From: Nemertoderma westbladi
Lineage: Eukaryota > Xenacoelomorpha > Nemertodermatida > Nemertodermatidae
DNA: 64,000 nt
Assembly (NCBI GenBank): GCA_032718475.1
Contig: JAUCBJ010001861.1
Span: 141,851 to 205,850, forward strand
Direction of reading: 5' to 3'
How positions within the stretch are numbered: position 1 is the first letter of the stretch; every line of letters begins with the position of its first letter. The position numbers and the translations under genes are program-made. This document shows, piece by piece, positions 1 to 10,691 of this stretch. Below the pieces are notes generated by a model, which saw only the letters and a list, made by a program, of their open reading frames with translations, had not been told where the DNA came from and ran no database searches.

Positions 1-325
1 AATGACGTCCAGGTGGGATCGAAAAGGTAACCTCCGGGTTGGAAGTCTGACGATCATTGCCAACTTTGCAAAGCTGTGCCCAACAAAAGTTATAATATGA
101 AACCACTCATTCACCCAATACACCAATAATAAATTATAAAACTATACCGGTCGCAATTCTCTATGGGTGAAACTGACCTACCTAAAATAGTAGCTAGAGT
201 GTATAATTTTCATCAATGGCCGTGATGGTTCATGGTTAATATACACTACCCTTTCATTGTAGTGAGTGGTTGAAGACGGCCAAGTGCGATAGGGTTGAGC
301 ACAGAGGCAGCATACTGTATGATGG
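1..325. repeat. SINE-associated composite repeat, rearranged copy
   Basis: Bases 1-50 are the reverse complement of a tRNA-like SINE head, with B-box-like 'GGGATCGAA' and 'ACCTCCGGGTTGGAAGTC'. Bases 51-100 are the SINE tail in the forward sense ('CTTTGCAAAGCTGTGCCCAA'). From about 140 to 325 the sequence matches the companion segment also seen at 1460-1700 (inverted) and 1710-1910 (direct), for example 'GGCCGTGATGGTTCATGG' and 'CTACCCTTTCATTGTAG'. Head and tail in opposite senses show that this copy is rearranged, or the end of a fold-back copy. Confidence 0.6.
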
Positions 326-340
326 TTTCTGGACTTTTAG

Positions 341-1051
341 CCTTTCTGTGGTTATTCTTACACTTTCGCTCGGTAGAGGTAAATCCAATTACCTCGGTAT
401 TGCCAAGTCGTTTATCTTTTACTCCCAAACGCTGGGGTTATTGATGGCCAGCAACTTATCTGTCGTAATACCGGGCTACGACGCTATTACATCCGCTGCA
501 AGATCGCTGTCCTTCAGATTTAGAGGTCTCCAATGCTTTCTACAGAATTTACAGAGCGAATCAACAAAAATTTCGTTGTTAGTTTCACTGCCTTACATCG
601 CAATTGGGATATTGCTTGTTTTTTTTATACTGTTTGTCATTTGTAAGCGATATTTGATCCCCGCAAGCCTACAGATGCCCAGCATCGCATATGGAATAAA
701 AGATCACTATCCTTTGTATTCCAACAAATATTGTATCCCCATAATCAACGCGCTCACTGACAGTGAATTATTACTATTACACAATCTTGGGGGTTTAGTT
801 TTGTCCATGTCTGGAATGGTGTCTTTTCCAATCGCTTTGAGGGGACTGAAGGGAATTCACCCAGCTGTATTGAGAAACTCTACTGGTTCGAACGACTACT
901 ATATGAAGCATTACCCCTCCATTCGCACGGGTACCTGGGAACATTATGCCATACTTGTTCCATCTGAGATATGTTGCGTACATTGGCATCTATTCATCTT
1001 AATAACTTGGCGATTGATTCGTGTCTACAAGGCCAAATACAACCATATCAA
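341..1051 (+). CDS. Possible internal exon of an unrecognised multi-pass membrane protein
   Basis: An open frame covers 270-1055, but its first 50 bases belong to a dispersed repeat. A believable exon therefore starts after the acceptor 'GGACTTTTAG' (339-340) and ends at 1051 before the strong donor 'GTAAGTAC'. The roughly 237 encoded residues contain at least three hydrophobic segments: near 'FSLSVVILTLSLG', the long 'IAIGILLVFFILFVI', and one close to the end, 'HLFILITW'. A stretch 'FIFYSQTLGLLM' followed by a Cys-containing loop recalls the C-terminal membrane region of some EGF-like multi-domain membrane proteins. That likeness is weak and is my inference. No flanking exon was found, because 2.1-3.6 kb downstream shows none. 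It could be a gene remnant. I do not assign a function. Confidence 0.35.
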
Positions 1052-1319
1052 GTAAGTACACACATACGGTGAGTGCTCACCATTGTATGCACTTACCACA
1101 ATATACTATTATGTGAATCGTTGTTGTGAATCGTAAAATCTTTTGTGAACAGTGATCAGGTGTTTCCCGCATTATCACTGCAGGAATATTAGCCAGATCG
1201 TGCGGGCAAAATAATTGTTTCATTAGGTAGTTTACAGTCTCAACTGTGTATTCACAGCTAGTCTCAAACGTGTAATTAGTTATATGTATATTAACACCAA
1301 CATACAACATATTATTATA

Positions 1320-1435
1320 ACTTTTCGTAGGGCACAGCTTTTGCAAAGTCGGCAATGATGCCCAGGTGGGATCGAACTATTGACCTCCGGGTTGGAAGTC
1401 TGACGCTTAACCATTCAGCTAGCGCCTCTTGTAAA
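1320..1435 (-). mobile_element. tRNA-derived SINE, minus-sense copy
   Basis: Read on the minus strand it contains an A-box-like 'TAGCTGAATGGTTAAGCG', a central 'TCAGACTTCCAACCCGGAGG' and a B-box-like 'AGTTCGATCCC', followed by the tail 'GCCGACTTTGCAAAAGCTG'. This order is that of a tRNA-derived SINE. There is no intact tRNA cloverleaf, so it is not called as a tRNA gene. Confidence 0.65.
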
Positions 1436-1977
1436 ATATAGACCTGTGGAAATTCTATTTGAAACCTTGTATGTCCGCAAATTACCTCCTCATGGCCTCC
1501 CATCTGTCAATACCATCATATGCTGCCTCTGTGCTCAACTCTACTGTACTTGGCCGTCTTTAACCACTCGCTACAATGAAAGGGTAGTGTATATTAACCA
1601 TGAACCATCACGGCCACAATGATTAATTATACACTCTAGCTACTAATTTAGGTAGGACAGTTACACCCATAGGGAAATGCGGCCGGTATTATAATAAATT
1701 TATTATTGGTGTTATACCGGTCGCATTTCCCTATGCTATGTGTGTAAATGTCCTGCCAAAATTAGTAGATAGAGTGTATAATTAATCATTGTGGCCGTGA
1801 TGGTTCATGGTTAATATACACTACCCTTTCATTGTAGCGAGTGGTTAACGACGGCCAAGTGCGGTAGGGTTGAGCACAGTGGCAGCAGATGATGGCATTG
1901 ACAGATGGGAGGCCATGACGAGGTAAATTGCCGACACACAAGGTATCAGGTAGTATTTCCAGGTCTACCTTTTACCT

Positions 1978-2095
1978 GAGCCGCTAGCTGAATGGTTAGA
2001 GCGTCAGACTTCCGACTCGGAGGTCACCAGTTCGATCCCACCTGGACGTCATTGCCGACTTTGCAAAGCTGTGCCCAACAAAAGTCATAATAATA
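1978..2095 (+). mobile_element. tRNA-derived SINE, plus-sense copy
   Basis: The head has 'TAGCTGAATGGTTAGAGCG' (A box) and 'AGTTCGATCCC' (B box) about 45 bases apart, then the tail 'CTTTGCAAAGCTGTGCCCAA' ending in an AT-rich run. It is the mirror copy of 1320-1435 and matches the broken copy at 1-100. Confidence 0.7.
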
Positions 2096-2228
2096 TTATA
2101 GGCACGAGGTCCGAGGCAAGACTGTAATGACATCATGTAAGCATAAAGTAAGTAATCGTTAACATCTCAAGAAGTTCACTCGTATTCCCACCCTAACCAT
2201 ACTCTACTAAAAGCTCCACAGATTCCAT

Positions 2229-2450
2229 TTATGCAGATGGGAGGCTAGCGAACAATTTAAAAAAATGGATGTAAAAAGAGCGACTCGCGTGTCCATATGC
2301 CGTACCTATGAATAAAGAGTATACCAGTCGACTTGGTGTGTATACAAGTACACTTTCCTCTGTGGTTCGAAAGAACAGGTGACGGGGAGGGGTCTGGTTT
2401 AATGAGGGTATCCATTGTTGAAAGAGCAAGCCATGCCATTATGGATGGAG
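2229..2450 (-). pseudogene. Remnant of LINE reverse-transcriptase C-terminal region
   Basis: On the minus strand, two frames in turn resemble the segment of the LINE at 21.1-23.9 kb that follows the RT domain. 'STMDTLIKPD' matches its 'SKMDTIWKSD' and 'FFRTTEESVLVYT' matches its 'FFRATVESVFLYG'. At least one frameshift separates them. This is a short, old fragment. Confidence 0.55.
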
Positions 2451-3795
2451 CCAAATGCTTTATTGAAGTCCATAAAGGATAGAATTGCAGGAAGGTTCTA
2501 TGATTTAATATATTACACCAATCTTCGTAGAAAAGGTAAAAAAACTACAAACAAAATTTGCGATGTGGCTGGACGGGATTGCATAGGTCTTGTTTGTATA
2601 GAGCTGTCGTTTGTGTCGAAGATTGCGGGAAGATATCCCATATTATTAAATCTGGCTTTCCAAAAAGAAACAGTATAACAGTAACACTGAATGTGCTCCA
2701 GAAATAACTCGAAAAAATTATATAAAACCTAATTTACATAGCGTAATTCTCATAAAGCTTCCATAAGCTGTGAGCCTAACCACAGCAATCTGGCCATGCA
2801 ATACCTATGGTCCTCAATCAAAACCGTATAGGCCTATATTACATGTTGTATACAATCAAACCGTAAGGCATAAATTGCCTTACCATTGGACATAATCATA
2901 ATTCTCCTTTAAGGGATGCCGCCGACGGGGCAAGCGTCATTAGATAGTGTGGCAGGCAGATTAGCAAGCTACTCGAAACATTTATTATACGGCTTCCAAT
3001 AAATATGTTTGGACAGTGTGGACAAGGAGCGTGTATGAGAGCGATGTAATTAACCAAACAGTAAAGCCAATGAGCTTTTAGGAAACCTGCAAACCATAAC
3101 GCACAAACAAAGCGATGTTGGTATGATATGAAGAGTTTGTCCCAACCCCCACATCCGCCATTCAATAGAGCCAGGACAATTTGCCAGAAACCCAAATCCT
3201 TATGCAATAAAGCAATATCCGCGGCTTATAAATTCCTTACCCCGAGGTAGAAGAACCCTGGTGGGTTTATTTAATGAATGAATGTTAGGTCCGCATATCC
3301 TTCCCTGGCGGTAATATATTATTCCTCTGTTATTCTAATGTAATTTCCAGGACGCCCTGCCCTTTCGCCACAGTGCGTTCTACACGCATAGATACTGAAT
3401 CCCAGTGGATAAAAATGACGGAGTGAGGCTCTGGATAGGCGAGGGCCTCGCAACGAGACTGTATGTATGGAGAGAACGGTAATCAGTGCTCCTAGTGTGA
3501 AAGAATTGAATAAAAAATATTCAATGTTAATTGAATAAAAGGTTATGGATAGACGTTCTGCGAATCCTGTCGCATTAATATTTAATATCCAGTCCACTTG
3601 GCAGTTACCTCCTACCTATTCTGTATTGTTCATTGTGAATAAAGGGAGCACGAAAATGTATTGAACTATGGAACACCGAGCTATAGTAGGTTGGTATTAG
3701 ACGTTGATAGGTAACTTGATAGTTGATGAGCTCCAACAATGATAGCAATACAGGTGTGGGGTGGTGCACTGGTGACGTTGCAGAGCAATAAAACA
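2451..3795. other. No gene recognised
   Basis: The longest frames here (about 100 residues on the minus strand at 2896-3207, 92 at 3319-3597) have no recognisable motif and no flanking splice pattern. I see only unique AT-rich sequence leading into the 44-bp array. Confidence 0.5.
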
Positions 3796-6700
3796 GGCCA
3801 GTTAATGGGAATATAGAAGGAAATAATGGCAAATATATAGGGGAATTAATGGGAATGTAGAAGGAAATAACGGCAAATATAGGGGAATTAATGGGATTAT
3901 AGAAGGAAATAACGGCAAATATATAGGGGAATTAATGGGAATGTAGAAGGAAATAACGTCAAATATATAGGGGAATTAATGGGATTATAGAAGGAAACAA
4001 CGGCAAATATATAGGGGAATTAATGGGAATGTAGAAGGAAATAACGGCAAATATATAGGGGAATTAATGGGAATGTAGAAGGAAATAACGGCAAATATAT
4101 AGGGGAATTATTGGAAATGTAGAAGGAAACAAAGGCAAATATATAGGGGAATTAATGGGAATGTAGAAAGAAATAACGGCAAATATATAGGGGAATTAAT
4201 GGGAATGTAGAAGGAAATAACGGCAAATATATAGGGAAATTAATGGGAATGTAGAAGGAAATAACGGCAAATATATAGGGGAATTAATGGGAATGTAGAA
4301 GGAAATAACGGCAAATATATAGGGAAATTAATGGGAATGTAGAAGGAAATAACGTCAAATATATAGGGGAATTAATGGGAATGTAGAAGGAAATAACGGC
4401 AAATATATAGGGGAATTAATGGAAATGTAGAAGGAAACAAAGGCAAATATATAGGGGAATTAATGGGAATGTAGAAGGAAATAACGGCAAATATATAGGG
4501 AAATTAATGGGAATGTAGAAGGAAATAACGGCAAATATATAGGGGAATTAATGGGAATGTAGAAGGAAATAACGGCAAATATATAGGGAAATTAATGGGA
4601 ATGTAGAAGGAAATAACGTCAAATATATAGGGGAATTAATGGGAATGTAGAAGGAAATAACGGCAAATATATAGGGGAATTAATGGAAATGTAGAAGGAA
4701 ACAAAGGCAAATATATAGGGGAATTAATGGGAATGTAGAAAGAAATAACGGCAAATATATAGGGGAATTAATGGGAATGTAGAAGGAAATAACGGCAAAT
4801 ATATAGGGAAATTAATGGGAATGTAGAAGGAAATAACGGCAAATATATAGGGGAATTAATGGGAATGTAGAAGGAAATAACGGCAAATATATAGGGGAAT
4901 TAATGGGAATGTAGAAGGAAATAACGGCAAATATATAGGGGAATTAATGGGAATGTAGAAGGAAATAACGGCAAATATATAGGGGAATTAATGGGAATGT
5001 AGAAGGAAAGAACGGCAAATATATAGGGGAATTAATGGGAATGTAGAAGGAAATAACGGCAAATATATAGGGGAATTAATGGGATTATAGAAGGAAACAA
5101 CGGCAAATATATAGGGGAATTAATGGGAATATAGAAGGAAATAACGGCAAATATATAGGGGAATTAATGGGAATGTAGAAGGAAATAACGGCAAATATAT
5201 AGGGGAATTAATGGGAATGTAGAAGGAAATAACGGCAAATATATAGGGGAATTAATGGGAATGTAGAAGGAAATAACGTCAAATATATAGGGGAATTAAT
5301 GGGAATGTAGAAGGAAATAACGGCAAATATATAGGGGAATTAATGGAAATGTAGAAGGAAACAAAGGCAAATATATAGGGGAATTAATGGGAATGTAGAA
5401 AGAAATAACGGCAAATATATAGGGGAATTAATGGGAATGTAGAAGGAAATAACGTCAAATATATAGGGGAATTAATGGGAATGTAGAAGGAAACAAAGGC
5501 AAATATATAAGGGAATTAATGGGAATGTAGAAGGAAATAACGGCAAATATATAGGGGAATTAATGGGAATGTAGAAGGAAATAACGTCAAATATATAGGG
5601 GAATTAATGGGAATGTAGAAGGAAACAAAGGCAAATATATAGGGGAATTAATGGGAATGTAGAAAGAAATAACGGCAAATATATAGGGGAATTAATGGGA
5701 ATGTAGAAGGAAACAAAGGCAAATATATAGGGGAATTAATGGGAATGTAGAAAGAAATAACGGCAAATATATAGGGGAATTAATGGGAATGTAGAAGGAA
5801 ATAACGGCAAATATATAGGGAAATTAATGGGAATGTAGAAGGAAATAACGGCAAATATATAGGGGAATTAATGGGAATGTAGAAGGAAATAACGGCAAAT
5901 ATATAGGGGAATTAATGGGAATGTAGAAGGAAATAACGGCAAATATATAGGGGAATTAATGGGAATGTAGAAGGAAATAACGGCAAATATATAGGGGAAT
6001 TAATGGGAATGTAGAAGGAAAGAACGGCAAATATATAGGGGAATTAATGGGAATGTAGAAGGAAATAACGGCAAATATATAGGGGAATTAATGGGATTAT
6101 AGAAGGAAACAACGGCAAATATATAGGGGAATTAATGGGAATATAGAAGGAAATAACGGCAAATATATAGGGGAATTAATGGGAATGTAGAAGGAAATAA
6201 CGGCAAATATATAGGGGAATTAATGGGAATGTAGAAGGAAATAACGGCAAATATATAGGGGAATTAATGGGAATGTAGAAGGAAATAACGTCAAATATAT
6301 AGGGGAATTAATGGGAATGTAGAAGGAAACAAAGGCAAATATATAGGGGAATTAATGGGAATGTAGAAGGAAATAACGGCAAATATATAGGGGAATTAAT
6401 GGGAATGTAGAAGGAAATAACGTCAAATATATAGGGGAATTAATGGGAATGTAGAAGGAAACAAAGGCAAATATATAGGGGAATTAATGGGAATGTAGAA
6501 AGAAATAACGGCAAATATATAGGGGAATTAATGGGAATGTAGAAGGAAACAAAGGCAAATATATAGGGGAATTAATGGGAATGTAGAAAGAAATAACGGC
6601 AAATATATAGGGGAATTAATGGGAATGTAGAAGGAAATAACGGCAAATATATAGGGAAATTAATGGGAATGTAGAAGGAAATAACGGCAAATATATAGGG

Positions 6701-9118
6701 GAATTAATGGAAATGTAGAAGGAAACAAAGGCAAATATATAGGGGAATTAATGGGAATGTAGAAAGAAATAACGGCAAATATATAGGGGAATTAATGGGA
6801 ATGTAGAAGGAAATAACGTCAAATATATAGGGGAATTAATGGGAATGTAGAAGGAAACAAAGGCAAATATATAGGGGAATTAATGGGAATGTAGAAGGAA
6901 ATAACGGCAAATATATAGGGGAATTAATGGGAATGTAGAAGGAAATAACGTCAAATATATAGGGGAATTAATGGGAATGTAGAAGGAAACACAGGCAAAT
7001 ATATAGGGGAATTAATGGGAATGTAGAAAGAAATAACGGCAAATATATAGGGGAATTAATGGGAATGTAGAAGGAAACAAAGGCAAATATATAGGGGAAT
7101 TAATGGGAATGTAGAAAGAAATAACGGCAAATATATAGGGGAAGTAATGGGAATGTAGAAGGAAATAACGGCAAATATATAGGGAAATTAATGGGAATGT
7201 AGAAGGAAATAACGGCAAATATATAGGGGAATTAATGGGAATGTAGAAGGAAATAACGGCAAATATATAGGGGAATTAATGGGAATGTAGAAGGAAATAA
7301 CGGCAAATATATAGGGGAATTAATGGGAATGTAGAAGGAAATAACGGCAAATATATAGGGGAATTAATGGGAATGTAGAAGGAAAGAACGGCAAATATAT
7401 AGGGGAATTAATGGGAATGTAGAAGGAAATAACGGCAAATATATAGGGGAATTAATGGGATTATAGAAGGAAACAACGGCAAATATATAGGGGAATTAAT
7501 GGGAATATAGAAGGAAATAACGGCAAATATATAGGGGAATTAATGGGAATGTAGAAGGAAATAACGGCAAATATATAGGGGAATTAATGGGAATGTAGAA
7601 GGAAATAACGGCAAATATATAGGGGAATTAATGGGAATGTAGAAGGAAATAACGTCAAATATATAGGGGAATTAATGGGAATGTAGAAGGAAACAAAGGC
7701 AAATATATAGGGGAATTAATGGGAATGTAGAAGGAAATAACGGCAAATATATAGGGGAATTAATGGGAATGTAGAAGGAAATAACGTCAAATATATAGGG
7801 GAATTAATGGGAATGTAGAAGGAAACAAAGGCAAATATATAGGGGAATTAATGGGAATGTAGAAAGAAATAACGGCAAATATATAGGGGAATTAATGGGA
7901 ATGTAGAAGGAAACAAAGGCAAATATATAGGGGAATTAATGGGAATGTAGAAAGAAATAACGGCAAATATATAGGGGAATTAATGGGAATGTAGAAGGAA
8001 ATAACGGCAAATATATAGGGAAATTAATGGGAATGTAGAAGGAAATAACGGCAAATATATAGGGGAATTAATGGGAATGTAGAAGGAAATAACGGCAAAT
8101 ATATAGGGGAATTAATGGGAATGTAGAAGGAAATAACGGCAAATATATAGGGGAATTAATGGGAATGTAGAAGGAAATAACGGCAAATATATAGGGGAAT
8201 TAATGGGAATGTAGAAGGAAAGAACGGCAAATATATAGGGGAATTAATGGGAATGTAGAAGGAAATAACGGCAAATATATAGGGGAATTAATGGGATTAT
8301 AGAAGGAAACAACGGCAAATATATAGGGGAATTAATGGGAATATAGAAGGAAATAACGGCAAATATATAGGGGAATTAATGGGAATGTAGAAGGAAATAA
8401 CGGCAAATATATAGGGGAATTAATGGGAATGTAGAAGGAAATAACGGCAAATATATAGGGGAATTAATGGGAATGTAGAAGGAAATAACGTCAAATATAT
8501 AGGGGAATTAATGGGAATGTAGAAGGAAATAACGGCAAATATATAGGGGAATTAATGGGAATGTAGAAGGAAATAACGGCAAATATATAGGGGAATTAAT
8601 GGGAATATAGAAGGAAATAACGGCAAATATATAGGGGAATTAATGGGAATATAGAAGGAAATAACAGCAAATATATAGGGGAATTAATGGGAATGTAGAA
8701 GGAAATAACGGCAAATATATAGGGGAATTAATGGGAATATAGAAGGAAATAACGGCAAATATATAGGGGAATTAATGGGAATGTAGAAGGAAATAACGGC
8801 AAATATATAGGGGAATTAATGGGAATGTAGAAGGAAATAACGGCAAATATATAGGGGAATTAATGGGAATATAGAAGGAAATAACGGCAAATATATAGGG
8901 GAATTAATGGGAATGTAGAAGGAAATAACGTCAAATATATAGGGGAATTAATGGGAATGTAGAAGGAAATAACAGCAAATATATAGGGGAATTAATGGGA
9001 ATATAGAAGGAAATAACGGCAAATATATAGGGGAATTAATGGGAATATAGAAGGAAATAACAGCAAATATATAGGGGAATTAATGGGAATGTAGAAGGAA
9101 ATAACGGCAAATATATAA
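3796..9118. repeat. Minisatellite, about 120 copies of a 44-bp unit
   Basis: The unit contains, in order, 'AATGGGAATGTAGAAGG', 'AAATAACGGC' and 'AAATATATAGGGGAATT'. Diagnostic variants recur: 'GGGATTATAG' with 'AAACAACGG', 'AACGTC', 'AAACAAAGG' and 'AAAGAACGG'. The first variant recurs at 5081, 6093, 7457 and 8293, which are spacings of 1012, 1364 and 836 bases, all exact multiples of 44. The array has therefore grown by duplicating blocks of 19-31 units. Short frames inside it are by-products of the repeat. Confidence 0.95.
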
Positions 9119-9338
9119 TACTGTGACTGATGACGTCATCGCCATATAGACATGATTCGATAAGTTAGAAATAGTTACAATTATACTTTGAAAAATAAAT
9201 GCATTGAATAAATACCAATTAACAAACTATATGACGGTTAAATACAAACATTTAAGTTTGTATTATAAGTACTTTTATTATGATGAAACATTCTAAAGAA
9301 AAGCGGTGGTACAATACAATTATTATAACTCATTTCAA

Positions 9339-9344
9339 TTTATT
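9339..9344 (-). promoter_or_regulatory. Polyadenylation signal AATAAA
   Basis: A minus-strand AATAAA sits 68 bases after the stop of the candidate exon at 9412-9499, at a usual distance for 3' end formation. Confidence 0.35.
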
Positions 9345-9411
9345 ATAATATAAAGTATTACTAAATGTGAAGGAATACAGCATTCTAATAATTTACGCAA
9401 CATCCGATACT

Positions 9412-9499
9412 TTAACGCACTCTTTGTCTCAATAATCTCTGAAGGTCATTTATTTCCCGGGCTACATAGGAAATCAGTTGCGCCGTCGCAAATGCCTGA
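9412..9499 (-). CDS. Candidate terminal exon of an unidentified gene
   Basis: On the minus strand a good acceptor (a T-rich run then 'ATGTTTAG') is followed by one base and 28 codons ending in TAA. The peptide has a helical, coiled-coil-like look (contains 'ISYVAREINDLQRLLRQRVR'). An AATAAA signal lies at 9339-9344, 68 bases past the stop. Together these features look like a real last exon. No upstream exon could be recognised before the B56 gene at 10.7 kb. It is not the end of B56, which has its own complete C terminus. An upstream exon could sit in 9.5-10.6 kb, or beyond B56 with B56 nested in the intron. Gene identity unknown. Confidence 0.35.
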
Positions 9500-9504
9500 C
9501 TAAA

Positions 9505-10690
9505 CATAAAAAAAATCAGAGCAGGCTCCACTGCCCAGTCCACAACTAAATGCCAGTCATCTATTTTAGATTAAAAAATGTACAAACTTTGGAATAAAAA
9601 CGAAGGATAAAATAGATCAGGCAATTAACATCATCTCATATACTTTCTATCCGAAATAATAATCTTGAATTAAATAAACCTCTAATAGTATATAATATAA
9701 CATTAATAAGAAATTATATAGTTCCAACGAATTGGGGTAGAAAGAAACCAACGCGTGTTTGTTAAACGAGCAGATCTTGGGATCAATCTCGGTCCATTGA
9801 TAAACAACCGACCGACACACAGGCAGCCCGGGTTATAAATGGGAGGCAATGAGCGGGGGGATGTCCTATATTATAATTATTTATTATATAAGGTGAAGAG
9901 ATGGACCTAATTAAGTGAATATAACGATTAATAACGGTGGCAATAACGTCCCAACAACCGAAGCTGCCTAGCTAACCGTTACAGATCTCTAACTCTTAAA
10001 CATTTTCTACGCTGATATTTGTCTTATAAATATCCTGAATACCAGAAATAAATTCCTGGTATTACAGTGTACGGATTCACGAGGTGTATTATCTTGGACC
10101 TAAAGGATAGGACATTTGTTTGAATTATCATATAACTTACATTTACAACGCGTACTATTATGTAATAATAGATCACTAGAGTGAGGTATATATATATTGG
10201 GCTCTAAAATAATGCTGTTCAAATACGTTGAACCGGTGCGGTCCCGGTATACTGAAAAATTTACAGTCAGATGTCACAAGGGCATTGAAACAAGTGTGAC
10301 AAGCTATTAGTGTCAGACTATTAATTATAAACAAAACAATAAACGATAATCAATAGCACATTATATATATATAACAGTTTAATTTGTGATCCTAATCAGC
10401 TGTTATTTACGACATTAACCTGATGTCTTAATACGGTAACTTAATACGGATAGGCCACGCAACTCCGGTTGTTGGTGTACGAAAGTAATTAATTTACTAG
10501 AGATGCAACAGTAAAGCCAGCCCGCTGGATTAGCCAATCAACTAGTAACTGCGGTCGTAAAGTCAACCGATCCAAACTTCGATCCAAACCAGCTTTATAA
10601 ATCAACCGCCCAAACTATAGTATCTCAATCAACCCACTATAATGACCCAGTTCCCTCCCGCCCAGCCCACCCGATTCCCGACGGCTCCAA
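9505..10690. other. No gene recognised; probable 3' flank of the B56 gene
   Basis: This is AT-rich unique sequence without a recognisable coding exon on either strand. It should contain the 3' UTR of the B56 gene transcribed from the right. I could not pick a convincing polyadenylation site close to that stop. Confidence 0.4.
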
Positions 10691-10691
10691 C

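Larger units (their letters stand above)
1310..2100. mobile_element. Large palindrome made of two inverted SINE-bearing repeat copies
   Basis: Two arms of about 390 bp face each other around a short AT-rich centre near 1700 ('TTATAATAAATTTATTATTG'). The left arm carries the SINE in minus sense (about 1320-1435) and the right arm in plus sense (about 1978-2095). Shared inner blocks include 'GGCCGTGATGGTTCATGG', 'GTTGAGCACAG' and 'ACCGGTCGCATTTCCCTATG'. The arms are diverged by scattered substitutions, so this is not a recent duplication artefact. Confidence 0.7.

Noticed and set aside
1978-2050. Functional tRNA gene
   Set aside because: A and B boxes are present but the acceptor and anticodon stems do not pair convincingly, and the tail is that of a SINE seen three times.
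2896-3597. Minus-strand frames of about 90-100 codons
   Set aside because: No motif, no splice context, and composition like random AT-rich DNA.
7012-7218. 68-codon frame on the minus strand
   Set aside because: It lies wholly in the 44-bp array and is only the repeat translated.
9130-9142. CRE-like 'TGACGTCA' as a promoter element
   Set aside because: An isolated palindrome next to a satellite with no start site nearby.
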